From positions 305,665 through 369,664 of the forward strand of contig NZ_LRML01000006.1 of NCBI RefSeq assembly GCF_001647285.1: a stretch of 64,000 nucleotides of DNA, read 5' to 3'. Position numbers and translations under genes: made by a program. The stretch comes from Rufibacter roseus (GTDB lineage: Bacteria; Bacteroidota; Bacteroidia; Cytophagales; Hymenobacteraceae). Below the pieces are notes generated by a model. That model ran no database searches. It saw only the letters and a list, made by a program, of their open reading frames with translations, and had not been told where the DNA came from. Shown here piece after piece: positions 52,679-62,921 of the stretch (position 1 is the stretch's first letter; each line of letters starts with the position of its first letter).

Positions 52679-53776
52679 ATGGGACTTCGTTGTGGAATAG
52701 TGGGCTTGCCAAACGTGGGCAAATCTACTCTGTTCAATGCCTTGTCAAATGCCAAAGCCGAATCGGCTAACTATCCTTTTTGTACCATTGAACCTAACGT
52801 GGGCGTTATCACCGTGCCAGACGAGCGTCTTCAGATTCTGGAGGAGTTAGTGCATCCGGAGCGCGTGCTGCCTACCGTTATTGAATTTGTTGACATTGCC
52901 GGTCTGGTGAAAGGTGCCAGTAAAGGCGAAGGATTGGGCAATAAATTTTTGGCCAACATCCGGGAAGTAGATGCCATTATACACGTGGTGCGTTGTTTTG
53001 ACGACCCTAACATTGTGCATGTGGCAGGCGGCGTTGACCCAGTGTTTGACAAAGACGTGATTGACACAGAACTACAGCTGAAAGATCTGGAGTCTATAGA
53101 CAAGAAAATTGCCAAGGTAGAAAGAACAGCCAAGTCCGGTGATGCCAAAGCGAAAAAAGAATTCGCCAGCCTGCAACGCTTTAAGCAGCATTTAGAAAGC
53201 GGCAAAAATGCCCGCTCTTTAGACGTTTCTGAAGAAGACCTGGAGGCAGTAGAAGATTTACAGCTGCTCACCATCAAGCCTGTAATTTATGTAGCCAACG
53301 TAGATGAGGCCTCTATACAGACCGGTAATGAGTTCTTAGATGCCTTAAAAGCGCATGTGGCCGAAGAAAATGCCGAGGTAGTAGTTATTTCAGCTGCCAT
53401 TGAAGAGCAAATTGCCGACTTTACTGATGCCGAGGAGAAAGAAATGTTTCTGGCTGAGTACGGTTTAACTGAATCTGGCCTAAACCGCCTGATCAGAGCT
53501 TCTTACTCCCTGCTCAACCTGATCACCTACTTTACCGCTGGTGTAAAAGAAGTGAGAGCCTGGACCATTCAAAAAGGATGGAAAGCCCCACAGGCCGCCG
53601 GCGTTATACACTCAGATTTTGAGAAAGGATTCATCCGGGCAGAGGTAATCAAGCTGAAGGATTATGTAGAATACAAAACTGAAGCCAAAATCAAAGAAGC
53701 TGGTAAAATGGCTGTTGAAGGCAAAGAGTACGTGGTACAAGACGGCGATATCATGCACTTCAGATTCAATGTGTAA
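52679..53776 (+). CDS. ychF: Redox-regulated ATPase YchF
   Basis: 365 aa from the ATG at 52679 (MGLRCGIVGLPNVGKSTLF); an upstream ATG at 52625 adds 18 non-conserved residues. OBG-type Walker A GLPNVGKST, then FVDIAGLVKGASKGEGLGN, a coiled-coil insertion (KKIAKVERTAKSGDAKAKKE), and a TGS domain at the end (TIQKGWKAPQAAGVIHSDFE). Known: ATPase/GTPase with a role in ribosome/oxidative stress. Length fits the family (363). Confidence 0.93.
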   Translation: MGLRCGIVGLPNVGKSTLFNALSNAKAESANYPFCTIEPNVGVITVPDERLQILEELVHPERVLPTVIEFVDIAGLVKGASKGEGLGNKFLANIREVDAIIHVVRCFDDPNIVHVAGGVDPVFDKDVIDTELQLKDLESIDKKIAKVERTAKSGDAKAKKEFASLQRFKQHLESGKNARSLDVSEEDLEAVEDLQLLTIKPVIYVANVDEASIQTGNEFLDALKAHVAEENAEVVVISAAIEEQIADFTDAEEKEMFLAEYGLTESGLNRLIRASYSLLNLITYFTAGVKEVRAWTIQKGWKAPQAAGVIHSDFEKGFIRAEVIKLKDYVEYKTEAKIKEAGKMAVEGKEYVVQDGDIMHFRFNV

Positions 53777-53795
53777 GTGTAAACAATTTTCTCAG

Positions 53796-53827
53796 AAAGC
53801 GGGAGGGTCAGCAGACTCTCCCGCTTT
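53796..53827 (+). terminator. Rho-independent terminator after ychF
   Basis: Stem AAAGCGGGAG / CTCCCGCTTT (53796-53805, 53818-53827) followed by TT, 19 bases after the stop. Confidence 0.75.
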
Positions 53828-54018
53828 TTAGTTTAATCCCTTACCAACTGCCAGCTAACCATAATTTAAATTTGAAGAATGGCATTTTTAATAAATCACA
53901 AACACCTACATATCAATCTATTATGATTATTGATATATAATATTTTCTTTTACTATGTAACATTTTGACCGAAAAGAGGTAAATATGTGCATTACACTAT
54001 ATTCCAAGTACAATAACT

Positions 54019-55500
54019 ATGAAAAAATCCTTACTAAAAGCATCCTTGGGTGGCGCGTTTTTGCTGTCCATGTTTGCTGCGCCCGACTCAAAAGCTCAGT
54101 CCGCCGACAGGCCTTGGGGGCTGTCTATTTACGCGAGTGCCAATCAAGCCCGCACCAATATTAGAAATGATATCTGGGATATGAGCAACTCTTCCTGGGG
54201 CGGTGGCCTGGGAATAAACCGTTACCTTTCTCCTACTTTTGACTTAGGTTTACAGTTAAACTACTTTAACCTAAGACAAGATCGGGTTACAGGTACAATG
54301 TACGGTTTTGGACCGAACAGTTTCGACAATGAAATGGGAACTGCCAACTTAGGTCTGAAACTAAAGCTTAACAATGGTAAGATCTTAAAAGAAGATGCCT
54401 TCCTTAAGCCTTACCTGATTGCTGGCGTGGGTGCCACGTATGCTAGTGTTGAAGCCTACATTACCCAGGGAGCTGGTCCTGCCCAAATGAAGTATGATGA
54501 TGGCAAGCTGCGCATGAATTATATGGCAGGTGCTGGTTTAGGTTTCAGATTAACTGAGAGCATCAGCCTTTTTGCCCAATCAACTTTAAATTACCCAAGC
54601 ACCAACTCTCTTGACGGTATTGCCCCCCCTGATACCGATGAGTTGAACGACCGCTACCTGCAACACCAATTCGGTATTTCCTTTGGTTTAGGAAAAGCCA
54701 CTGACACTGACGGCGACGGCGTTTCTGACAGAAGAGATAAATGCCCTGACACCCCAGCCGGAGTACAAGTTGATAAAGACGGATGTCCTTTGGATGGTGA
54801 CGGAGACGGAGTTCCAGACTATTTAGACCAATGCCCAACTGAAGCTGGTTCCGCTGCCTTGAATGGCTGCCCTGACCGCGACGGTGACGGAATCCGTGAC
54901 TCAGAAGATGAATGCCCAGACCAGCCAGGTACTGCTGCTACCAGAGGTTGCCCAGATGCAGACGGTGACGGTGTTGCAGACAAAAACGACACCTGCCCTG
55001 ATACTCCTGCCGGAACACGTGTAGATGCCAATGGTTGCCCTGTAGTGCTTGACCGCGACGGAGACGGTGTGAACGATGACGTTGACCGTTGCCCAGACCA
55101 AGCAGGATCAGCTGAAAACATGGGTTGCCCAGGTTTAGATGCCGCTGACAGCACTTACATGGCTAATGTGCCTAAGATCCACTTCGAGTTCAACAGAGCC
55201 GTGCTGAGAAGATCTTCTTACGCAACACTGGATCGTATCTCTACCATGTTGAACAAGTATCCGTACTACAACCTGCGCATTGCTGGTCACGCTGACCACA
55301 TTGGCTCAAATGAGTACAACCAAGACCTGTCTATGCGTCGTGCTGAAGCCGCTAAAGCGTACTTCACTGACCAGAAAGGCATCAGCTCTGACCGTATCAT
55401 CACCGAAGGATTTGGTGAAGAGAGACCAGTAGCACCAAACACTACCAATGCCGGACGTGCTAAAAACCGCCGTGCAGAATTCAGACTCTTTATTCAGTAA
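54019..55500 (+). CDS. OmpA-family protein with thrombospondin type-3 repeats
   Basis: 493 aa, ATG at 54019. Signal peptide MKKSLLKASLGGAFLLSMFA. Residues 30-230 form an OMP beta barrel (LGLQLNYFNLRQDR, LTESISLFAQSTLNY). Residues 235-375 hold repeated calcium-binding DxDGDGV units with CPDTPAG (TSP type-3). C-terminal OmpA domain: IHFEFNRAVLRRSSYATLDR, IAGHADHIGSNEYNQDLSMR, peptidoglycan-binding pattern. Outer membrane-periplasm anchor. The leader is AT-rich, the end has a strong terminator, and expression is probably high. Confidence 0.9.
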   Translation: MKKSLLKASLGGAFLLSMFAAPDSKAQSADRPWGLSIYASANQARTNIRNDIWDMSNSSWGGGLGINRYLSPTFDLGLQLNYFNLRQDRVTGTMYGFGPNSFDNEMGTANLGLKLKLNNGKILKEDAFLKPYLIAGVGATYASVEAYITQGAGPAQMKYDDGKLRMNYMAGAGLGFRLTESISLFAQSTLNYPSTNSLDGIAPPDTDELNDRYLQHQFGISFGLGKATDTDGDGVSDRRDKCPDTPAGVQVDKDGCPLDGDGDGVPDYLDQCPTEAGSAALNGCPDRDGDGIRDSEDECPDQPGTAATRGCPDADGDGVADKNDTCPDTPAGTRVDANGCPVVLDRDGDGVNDDVDRCPDQAGSAENMGCPGLDAADSTYMANVPKIHFEFNRAVLRRSSYATLDRISTMLNKYPYYNLRIAGHADHIGSNEYNQDLSMRRAEAAKAYFTDQKGISSDRIITEGFGEERPVAPNTTNAGRAKNRRAEFRLFIQ

Positions 55501-55518
55501 CCTGAATCTAAGTAACAG

Positions 55519-55549
55519 AAAAAGCCCGACCAGTTGGTCGGGCTTTTTT
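55519..55549 (+). terminator. Terminator after the OmpA-like gene
   Basis: Stem AAAAAGCCCGACC / GGTCGGGCTTTTT (55519-55531, 55536-55548), loop AGTT, T-run; 18 bases after the stop. Confidence 0.85.
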
Positions 55550-55659
55550 GTTTGTATCTGCCAAACATTACCTGATGTAAGTTTTTGCGCTGTTTTTCAG
55601 AAATCAGGCCTAAAACACCTATACTTGCTTACCTATATTCCAATGAAACGAGAGAGTCA

Positions 55660-56178
55660 ATGGCACAAAACACAAATCAATTAGAGGTATGGCTAAGGGG
55701 GCCGCTGCCAGTCGTTCCTGATCTGCTACAACCCGTGGCACATGCACTGTTACAAGCCAGAGAAGAAATTCATATTCTCATGAAAGACTTCCCAGAAGAA
55801 AAGCTATGGGAACGGCCTGCCGGAGTAGCCTCACCTGCATTTCATCTGCAGCACTTAACAGGCGTGCTTGACCGTTTACTTACCTATGCCCGTGGCCAAT
55901 CTCTTTCTCTGGAACAGCTAGACCATTTAACAGCCGAAGGAAAACATGCAGCTGGTATATCAGTAGCAACGCTGGTGCAGGCGTTTCATGAACAGGTAGA
56001 AAAGGCGCTGGAGCAAATCAAAAGCACTAAAGAAGATACTTTAACAGAACCGCGTGGAGTGGGCAGAGCACAAATTCCTTCTACTGTTATTGGTTTACTG
56101 GTGCATGCGGCAGAACACACTACCCGCCATGTAGGGCAGTTACTAGTTACAATACGGATATTGAATAGCCAAGCCTAA
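55660..56178 (+). CDS. DinB-family protein
   Basis: 172 aa from the ATG at 55660 (MAQNTNQLEVWLRGPLPVV); the longer frame starting at 55585 reads through a palindrome and looks non-coding. Four-helix bundle with His ligands: SPAFHLQHLTGVLDRLLTY (first His) and AAEHTTRHVGQLLVTIR (HxxxH). Known: DinB-like metal-binding proteins, often thiol- or damage-related transferases. Convergent with the dipeptidyl-peptidase gene. Confidence 0.8.
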   Translation: MAQNTNQLEVWLRGPLPVVPDLLQPVAHALLQAREEIHILMKDFPEEKLWERPAGVASPAFHLQHLTGVLDRLLTYARGQSLSLEQLDHLTAEGKHAAGISVATLVQAFHEQVEKALEQIKSTKEDTLTEPRGVGRAQIPSTVIGLLVHAAEHTTRHVGQLLVTIRILNSQA

Positions 56179-56226
56179 TAGCAGCAAAAAAGACCAATAG
56201 CATTGATATGTGATTATTGAATTCTG

Positions 56227-56274
56227 CCCCAAAACAAAAGCGCCTGAGAAATCTCAGGCGCTTTTGTTTTGGGG
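56227..56274. terminator. 22-bp perfect palindrome between convergent genes
   Basis: Arms 56227-56248 and 56253-56274 are perfectly complementary, loop AAAT. It begins CCCCAAAACAAAAGCGCC and is directly followed by a second smaller palindrome CTGTTTTAGC / GCTAAAAACAG (56275-56303). Between the DinB gene and the convergent peptidase gene. Confidence 0.8.
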
Positions 56275-56306
56275 CTGTTTTAGCGAAAATAAGCTAAAAA
56301 CAGAGC

Positions 56307-58445
56307 TTAGTTATAGTGCGGCAACAGGTTATAAACCTCGCCATACTCCAGCATCTGCTGGGTGAAGTTATCCGGATAGGCAATGATTACGTCTACCACT
56401 TTACCATCTTTCACTACTGGGCTCAGCTTAGGCTGAATAAAACCTTGGTAAGGAGCAATTTTCAGGGTGCTGTAGCGCTGTAGAACCTCTTTGTGTAAGG
56501 CAGGATCTACTTTTACACCGTAGGTCTCCACCAGGTTTTTGGCGGCATTAAAATCTCCCTCAGAGGTAATGCGCTGGGTTTCTCTAAGCAGCTGACCGAA
56601 CAGCTCGCGCAGTTTCTGGTAGTCATTGATCTTGAAATAGGTTTTGCCGTTACGGGTCACTTTTTCAATCACGTTGTCTTTCTTGCCTTTTTCATACGCC
56701 CAAGCAGCCACCATCTGGCGGTTTCGCATATGATCTTCCTCTATGTTCTTACCGGGTTCAATGCGGGCAAGCTGCGTCATCAGGCCGTTGCGGATGTAGC
56801 CGTCGTATTCTGCTTTGCCAACTTCCAGCGAGGGCATTACTCCTATTTCCACCAGTTTCGGGTCCATCACGTAATACAGGGCCACCAAATCAGCGCGTCC
56901 TTCTTCCATGGTGCTGGCATAATTTTTCAGCGTCTGCTTAGGGGTTCCCACTCCTGGGTTGATTTGTCCGGAAGCGTGACCGATCACTTCGTGCATGTCG
57001 GTATGCAAGTTGCTGGCCAGTGAACCGTATTTCTTGGCACGGTCTATCTCTTCCTGGCTATAAGCAAACTCACCCAAAGTGCTTCCACCGGTATTAGAAG
57101 ACTCATTATAGGCATGCACAATGTTACCAAGGTTCACCGATTTAGAGCCATGCTCTTTACGGATCCAGTTGGCATTGGGCAGGTTAATTCCTATGGGAGT
57201 TGACGGGGCAGCATCCCCAGACTCTACCACGGTGGTGATAACTTTGGCAGTGATTCCCACCACGTTCTTCTTTTTGTGAGCAGGCAAAAGCGGAGAGTTA
57301 TCTTCAAACCATTGCGCCTGCCTGGCAATGGCATTAATGCGCTTGGTAGCTTCCTCGTCTTTGAATGACACTACCGACTCATAAGAACCTTTAATGCCCA
57401 GAGGGTCATCATACACCTCAATAAAGCCATTCACTACATCCACCCTAGAGTTCACATCGTTCACCCAGGCAATGTTATACTCATCAAATGTTTTCAGGTC
57501 ACCGGTGCGGTAGTAGTCTACCAGACGCTGCAGTGCAAGGCGCTGCTGCTCGTTTTCGGCTACGGTAATGGCTTTTTCTAACCAGAAGACAATGCGCTCT
57601 ATAGCTGAGCCGTATATGCCGCCCACTTTCCAGACTTTCTCAACCACCTGTCCATTTTCCTTCACCACTTTTGAGTTAAGGCCATGCGACACCGGGCGTT
57701 CTTTGTCTGGATCAGTTTTCTTACTGTAGAAGGCTTCTACTTCCTTCTGGGTCACATCTTCATAAAAATTCACCGCCGATGTCTTGATCACATCTACCCC
57801 AGATTCTTTGTTTGTTTGCTTGGGCGCAATGGTAGGGTCAAACATGATTGGGGTGATGGTGGCAATGAATTTGTCCACTGATTCACCCGGCAGCAACGGC
57901 AGTTGGTCCGCAGGTACCTTACGGATAGACTGCGCCAGGAAATCCTTACTGAATTCCGGCAGAAACTTAGTGGAGGAGTAGTGGTGGTGAATGCCATTAG
58001 AGAACCACACCCGTTTGGTGTATTCTATCAGTTTCTCCCAGTCCGGAGAGGTAGAGCGGTCTTTTTTGTTCTGCACAATGGCATCTAGCGTTCTGCGAAT
58101 GCGCAGGTTGTGCTTGTAATTCTGGTCATAGATAATGTCACGGCCCGACAGAGCAGCCTCATACAGATAGTACAGCAACTCTTTCTGCTTGGCCGGTAAT
58201 TCTTCAAAACCTGGTACGCGGTAGCGGAGAATGCGCAGGTCAGCAAACTGCTCCGTCACGTATTTAAAGTTCTCCTCACCAGTGATTACCTGCGGAGAAG
58301 AGACTTGCTTCCCCCCTTCTATGGTTGCCGTTTGCGTGGCCGACGCCGCGTTGGAGGTTGTGGTTGGGGTATTATTTTTAGCGCAGGCTCCTACCAGAAG
58401 ACTTCCTAGTAACAAAGCCGAAACCGCTGATTTGGGTTGTTTCAT
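56307..58445 (-). CDS. Dipeptidyl-peptidase III (M49) lipoprotein
   Basis: 712 aa, ATG at 58445. Signal peptide MKQPKSAVSALLLGSLLVG with lipobox LVGACAK. Zinc motif HEVIGH (485-490) and EEGRAD (514-519), the M49 pair HEXXGH/EExxAD. Length agrees with bacterial DPP III. Known role: releases dipeptides from oligopeptide N-termini. Bacteroidota members can be lipid-anchored on the outer membrane or periplasm; location inferred from the signal. Single gene. Confidence 0.88.
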   Translation of the reverse strand: MKQPKSAVSALLLGSLLVGACAKNNTPTTTSNAASATQTATIEGGKQVSSPQVITGEENFKYVTEQFADLRILRYRVPGFEELPAKQKELLYYLYEAALSGRDIIYDQNYKHNLRIRRTLDAIVQNKKDRSTSPDWEKLIEYTKRVWFSNGIHHHYSSTKFLPEFSKDFLAQSIRKVPADQLPLLPGESVDKFIATITPIMFDPTIAPKQTNKESGVDVIKTSAVNFYEDVTQKEVEAFYSKKTDPDKERPVSHGLNSKVVKENGQVVEKVWKVGGIYGSAIERIVFWLEKAITVAENEQQRLALQRLVDYYRTGDLKTFDEYNIAWVNDVNSRVDVVNGFIEVYDDPLGIKGSYESVVSFKDEEATKRINAIARQAQWFEDNSPLLPAHKKKNVVGITAKVITTVVESGDAAPSTPIGINLPNANWIRKEHGSKSVNLGNIVHAYNESSNTGGSTLGEFAYSQEEIDRAKKYGSLASNLHTDMHEVIGHASGQINPGVGTPKQTLKNYASTMEEGRADLVALYYVMDPKLVEIGVMPSLEVGKAEYDGYIRNGLMTQLARIEPGKNIEEDHMRNRQMVAAWAYEKGKKDNVIEKVTRNGKTYFKINDYQKLRELFGQLLRETQRITSEGDFNAAKNLVETYGVKVDPALHKEVLQRYSTLKIAPYQGFIQPKLSPVVKDGKVVDVIIAYPDNFTQQMLEYGEVYNLLPHYN

Positions 58446-58547
58446 GTTGTAAGATTTGATTCTGTTTTAAATTTAGCACAATCCGGCAGAAGGGACAAAA
58501 ATTAAGCCAACGCTTGTTAGGTAAAGTTGCAGCGTCACCTGTATTAG

Positions 58548-58580
58548 GCCTGTTTTTTAGGAAAACTGGCTAAAACAGGC
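58548..58580. repeat. Gene-end palindrome GCCTGTTTT
   Basis: Arms GCCTGTTTT / AAAACAGGC (58548-58556, 58572-58580) with extra TAG/CTA pairing. Between divergent/adjacent genes (56307 and 58723 regions); not downstream of a gene end, so an exception to the gene-end rule. Confidence 0.5.
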
Positions 58581-58722
58581 AAATAAACGGGTTTGGCTAA
58601 AGCCTGTTCTGGAATGCATTTGATTTAAATGGGTTAAAACCCATTTCTACTCATTCAACTTATTTTTATTCATTATGCACAGGATGAGAAAATGAATATA
58701 TCAGTTACAACCATGTGATAAT

Positions 58723-61287
58723 CTACACATCTGACCTTAGAACTTCCAGCGGAGATTTGTTTACCACTCCTCTAATGTTCATGAGCCCAATAGCTACGGT
58801 CAGGGCGGAGATTAGCAGGAAAACCACCAGCACTGGCAGCAGCTCTGGCGTAAATTTGGTCTCGAAACTGAACTTGGCCAGCGCCCAACTACCAGCCAGT
58901 GAAATAACTATACCGGTGCCCGAAGCCAAAGCACCCAAGAAGAAGTACTCCAGCGCCGTGATCATGAAAATCTGTCTGCGGTTGGCGCCCAATGTTCGCA
59001 GCAACACGCTTTCCTGTATGCGCTGGTATTTGCTGATGAGCACCGAAGAAATGAGCACCACCAAGCCCGTGATGATACTGAAGGCAGCCATAAACCTGAT
59101 CACAAAACCAATTTTATCCAGCAGCTCATCCAGTATATCTAAAATCAGCTCCAGGTCTACAATGGAAATGTTGGGGAACTGCCGCACCACCGCCCGCTGC
59201 AATTGAGCCGAAGCCTGCGCATCTGGTACCCTGGTAATAAGCACATGAAACTGCGGCGCCTCCTCTAAGACTCCCTCCGGAAAGATGACTCTGAAGTTCG
59301 TTTGAATCCGGTTCCAGTCTACTTTTCTGAGGCTGCCTACTTCGGTGGGAATGAGCGCGCCTTGCACGTTGAACACCATCTTGTCTCCAACCTTCACTTT
59401 AATACGCTCTGCATATCCTTCTTCCAGTGAGACTTTTATAGTTTCATCAGAGGTGTTCACTTTTCCTACCCAGGCACCCTCGGCTATTTTCTCGGAATCG
59501 GTTAAAGAATCACGGAAGGTGACGCGCAACTCACGTTGGAAAGCCCTGACAGAAATTCCCAAGGTGCTGTCTTTTTTTACCTCAGCGGCAGTTAGTCCAT
59601 TGATTTCCTCTACCCGCACCGTTATGATGGGCACCTGCTGCAACACTGGCAGCCCTTGGTTTTTGACTAGATTTGCCACCGCCTCGCGCTGCCCGTTCTG
59701 TATATCAAAAAGTACCATGTTGGGTTGGTTCTCACTGGCCGAAAGAGTGACGTGGTTAAGTAAAATAGTCTGCACAAAATACAAGGTGCAGATAAAAGCG
59801 GTGCCCAAGCCTATAGACACAATGAGAATTAGCGTTTGGTTATTTGGCCGGAAAAGATTGGCCAGCCCCTGCCGCCACAGATAACTCCACGACGATGGGA
59901 AATACCGCCTCACCAGCCACACTAAACCAGCCGCTATACCCACCAAGACCAGAAACGCCACCAACACACCCAAAGTGAAATAAGCCGCCTCTTTCAGTTT
60001 CTCTGTTTGCAGGTAGGTAAACCCAAAAATAAACAGCAGAATCAGTCCGTACACGCCCCACTTCAAAGGATCTTTGAACAGGCTGGTTTCCTCAAACGAA
60101 AGCCTTAGCGTGTTGAGCGGCGAGATATTCCTAATACTGATTAACGGCAACAAAGCAAAAAGCAGCGATATGACTACGCCTAACCCTATGCCCTGCATTA
60201 CGGCCAACCAGGATATTCCCATAGTGATCTCTACGGGCAATAGGTCTTGCAGCACGCGCGGAAGCAACTGCTGTACCGCCGTACCCAACACAGCCCCTAT
60301 CACAGACCCAAGAAAACCTATGCCTACAATCTGAATCAGGAAGATCAGGAAGGCTTGCCTGCCGCTCACACCCAAACAACGCAGAATGGCAATAGAGCTC
60401 AGCTTCTCTTTGATGTATACATGAATGGCACTGGCTACCCCAATGCTCCCCAGCAGCAAGGCAATAAAGCCCACTAAAGCCAGAAAGCCGGTTAGGTCTT
60501 CAAAGGAACGACCTAAATCCTCGCGTTCTGACTCAATGGTTTCTGCGTTCAGGAGCTCTTTCTCCAGCCGGGGCTCCAGCTTTTCTACCAGTTTCTTTGT
60601 ATCAACTGGCGCATCATACTTGTAGTAGTACAAGTACATGATGCGGCTGCCTTTCTGCTCTAGCCCGGTTTGCTCCAGAAACTGCAGCGGAATATACACC
60701 GCCGGGGCCACTGTGGCTGATATTCCGGATTGCCCAGGTGCCTTGTTTAAAATACCGGCTATCTCAAAGGTTACCTCGCCCACTTTTACTGAGTCACCAA
60801 TTTGGGCGTTAAACTGCAGCATGAGGGTTTTGTCTACCAGCGCCTGCCTGCCGTTTCTGAAAGTGACACCAGCGCTTTGAGGCGTTGTCTCCAGCGCCCC
60901 GTAATAAGGGAACTCCCCTTCCAGCGCCCTGATCTGCACCAAACGGCTGCCCTCGTTTTTAGGGAAAAGGATCATGGAGGCAAAACTACGCTCCTGCGAC
61001 CGCCGGTCACCTAAAGAATCTAGCAGCGGCTGCACCTCAGCGCTTACTGGTCGGTTGCTCGAGATAACCAAATCGGCGCCGATCAGCTCCATGGCTTGCT
61101 GGTCTATGTCGCGGCGGAGGTTATACCCAAAAGAGAAAATGGCCACCAGCGCGGCAATACCCAGCACTATGGAGGAAATAAACAGGAACAACCTGGAGCG
61201 GTTCCGGCGGCTGTCGCGCCACGCCATCTTAATCAGCCAGGCTATATTCAACTTATTCAAATTCGTGTTCGTTATTCGTTGTAACAA
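58723..61287 (-). CDS. FtsX-domain ABC transporter permease (YbbP-like)
   Basis: 854 aa; start uncertain (TTG at 61287, a later ATG at 61227 lies inside the conserved MAWRDSRRNRSRLF). Architecture of the YbbP/macrolide-export class: N-terminal membrane helix, a large extracytoplasmic domain, then three helices (FLALVGFIALLLGSIGVAS), repeated once, i.e. two FtsX domains. Inner membrane. Forms a transporter with the ATPase at 61342 (55 bases apart, same direction); the TesA-like gene lies divergent beyond. E. coli has the same trio (tesA-ybbA-ybbP). Substrate unknown. Confidence 0.85.
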   Translation of the reverse strand: MLQRITNTNLNKLNIAWLIKMAWRDSRRNRSRLFLFISSIVLGIAALVAIFSFGYNLRRDIDQQAMELIGADLVISSNRPVSAEVQPLLDSLGDRRSQERSFASMILFPKNEGSRLVQIRALEGEFPYYGALETTPQSAGVTFRNGRQALVDKTLMLQFNAQIGDSVKVGEVTFEIAGILNKAPGQSGISATVAPAVYIPLQFLEQTGLEQKGSRIMYLYYYKYDAPVDTKKLVEKLEPRLEKELLNAETIESEREDLGRSFEDLTGFLALVGFIALLLGSIGVASAIHVYIKEKLSSIAILRCLGVSGRQAFLIFLIQIVGIGFLGSVIGAVLGTAVQQLLPRVLQDLLPVEITMGISWLAVMQGIGLGVVISLLFALLPLISIRNISPLNTLRLSFEETSLFKDPLKWGVYGLILLFIFGFTYLQTEKLKEAAYFTLGVLVAFLVLVGIAAGLVWLVRRYFPSSWSYLWRQGLANLFRPNNQTLILIVSIGLGTAFICTLYFVQTILLNHVTLSASENQPNMVLFDIQNGQREAVANLVKNQGLPVLQQVPIITVRVEEINGLTAAEVKKDSTLGISVRAFQRELRVTFRDSLTDSEKIAEGAWVGKVNTSDETIKVSLEEGYAERIKVKVGDKMVFNVQGALIPTEVGSLRKVDWNRIQTNFRVIFPEGVLEEAPQFHVLITRVPDAQASAQLQRAVVRQFPNISIVDLELILDILDELLDKIGFVIRFMAAFSIITGLVVLISSVLISKYQRIQESVLLRTLGANRRQIFMITALEYFFLGALASGTGIVISLAGSWALAKFSFETKFTPELLPVLVVFLLISALTVAIGLMNIRGVVNKSPLEVLRSDV

Positions 61288-61341
61288 TTAGCTTTAATAG
61301 AAAAAGCTACACGTTTTAAGGCTGCTTTTCAGAAAACAGGG

Positions 61342-62052
61342 CTAAAACAGCTCATTTTGCTCTAGAGATTGGTTCAGCCACTCATCAGATACCAGCTTAC
61401 CACCTTTTACCCGCAATATCCGCTGTGTTTTAGAGGCCAATTCATTGTCGTGGGTGACCAGCACTAAAGTGGTGCCGGCGTCCTGGTTCAGGTCGAAGAT
61501 CAGCTTTACCACTTTCTCACTGGTTTCGGCGTCAAGGTTTCCGGTAGGCTCATCAGCGAAAAGAATTTTAGGCTTATTGGAAAAGGCACGGGCCAAGGAC
61601 ACCCGCTGCTGCTCTCCGCCGGACAGCTGTGCCGGATAGTGGTGGGCTCTGCCCGCCAGCCCAACTTTGTCCAGCAGATCAAGTGCCTGAGGCTTGATGT
61701 TTCTTTCACCACGCAGTTCTAGCGGCACCATCACATTTTCAAGGGCCGTAAGAGTTGGCAGCAGCTGGAAGTTCTGGAAAATAAACCCCACATGCTGGTT
61801 TCTTACCTGGGCACGGGCGTCCTCATCTAAATCATCTAACCTGATTCCGTTCAGTTCTACTACGCCCGCCGAGGAACGGTCAAGGCCGGCACATAGCCCC
61901 AGCAGAGTTGTTTTGCCACTACCCGACGGCCCTACAATAGCCACTGTGGCTCCGGCTTCTATGGCAAAAGAGACATTGTCTAAAACTGTAAGGGTATTTC
62001 CTGAGCCTTGATAGGTTTTGGTGAGATTTTGTACGTTGAGAATAGTAGTCAC
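61342..62052 (-). CDS. ABC transporter ATP-binding protein (YbbA-like)
   Basis: 236 aa with GTG start at 62052 (MTTILNVQNLTKTYQGSGN). Walker A IVGPSGSGKTTLLGL, signature AQLSGGEQQRVSLAR, Walker B KILFADEPTGNLDAET, H-loop LVTHDNELASK: LolD/YbbA/MacB type. Partner of the FtsX-type permease. Divergent from the arylesterase. Confidence 0.88.
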   Translation of the reverse strand: MTTILNVQNLTKTYQGSGNTLTVLDNVSFAIEAGATVAIVGPSGSGKTTLLGLCAGLDRSSAGVVELNGIRLDDLDEDARAQVRNQHVGFIFQNFQLLPTLTALENVMVPLELRGERNIKPQALDLLDKVGLAGRAHHYPAQLSGGEQQRVSLARAFSNKPKILFADEPTGNLDAETSEKVVKLIFDLNQDAGTTLVLVTHDNELASKTQRILRVKGGKLVSDEWLNQSLEQNELF

Positions 62053-62203
62053 GTGTGCTGGTAAATTTATAGAGTTGATTTCAGGCTACACTGGGTGCCA
62101 ATAACACGATAAAGTAACGGAAAATTTGCTTCCTGTTAAACCTCAAACGCGCATAACAAGTTATAAGTACTTTCTTTGCAAGAGAACATAAGCTTTTAAA
62201 ACG

Positions 62204-62896
62204 ATGTATAAACTCCACTTGCATTACGTTTGTTTTCTGACTTTTCTGCTGGCTGGCTGCTCTTCTGGTCAGAATGAGACAGCTACCACAGAAACACAAA
62301 ATAAGAACGAACAGCACCAGAATGAGCCACAAGCTATGAAAAATATACTCTTTTTCGGGAACAGCCTCACCGCTGGCTATGGGCTAGACGCTTCAGAAGC
62401 CTTCCCGGCGCTTATACAACAAAAAATTGATTCACTAGGCCTGCCCTACAAGGCTATTAACGCTGGGTTGAGCGGGGAAACCTCGGCTGGTGGTAAAAAC
62501 AGAATTGACTGGCTGTTGCGCCAGCCGGTTGATGTGTTCGTGCTGGAGCTTGGAGCAAACGACGGACTACGGGGCATTCCGCCGGCAGAAACGAAAAAGA
62601 ACCTGCAGGCCATTATAGACAAGGTAAAAGCTAAATACCCAGACGCCAAGTTAGTGATGGCCGGTATGGAAGTGCCCCCCAGCATGGGTGGCTCGTACGC
62701 CAGCGAATTCAGGGTAATATTCCGGCAATTGGCCAATGAGAACAACATGTCGTTGGTGCCGTTCCTGCTGGAGGGCGTTGGCGGAGTGCGCAACCTGAAC
62801 CAGCGAGACGGCGTGCACCCTACTGCCGAGGGACAGAAGATATTAGCCGAAAACGTGTGGCAGGTGCTGAAAGACGTATTACAGGAAGATTCTTGA
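62204..62896 (+). CDS. GDSL arylesterase (TesA-like) lipoprotein
   Basis: 230 aa, ATG at 62204. Signal MYKLHLHYVCFLTFLLAGCSS with lipobox LAGC. SGNH blocks: NILFFGNSLTAGYGLD (Ser), NAGLSGETSAGG, ELGANDGLRG (Asn), RDGVHPTAEGQ (Asp-x-x-His). Divergent from the YbbA/YbbP operon with 150 bases between; the same gene set occurs in E. coli. Probable role: esterase/thioesterase acting in the envelope. Confidence 0.85.
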   Translation: MYKLHLHYVCFLTFLLAGCSSGQNETATTETQNKNEQHQNEPQAMKNILFFGNSLTAGYGLDASEAFPALIQQKIDSLGLPYKAINAGLSGETSAGGKNRIDWLLRQPVDVFVLELGANDGLRGIPPAETKKNLQAIIDKVKAKYPDAKLVMAGMEVPPSMGGSYASEFRVIFRQLANENNMSLVPFLLEGVGGVRNLNQRDGVHPTAEGQKILAENVWQVLKDVLQEDS

Positions 62897-62921
62897 TCAC
62901 TGTTTTAGCCTTCATTTTTAA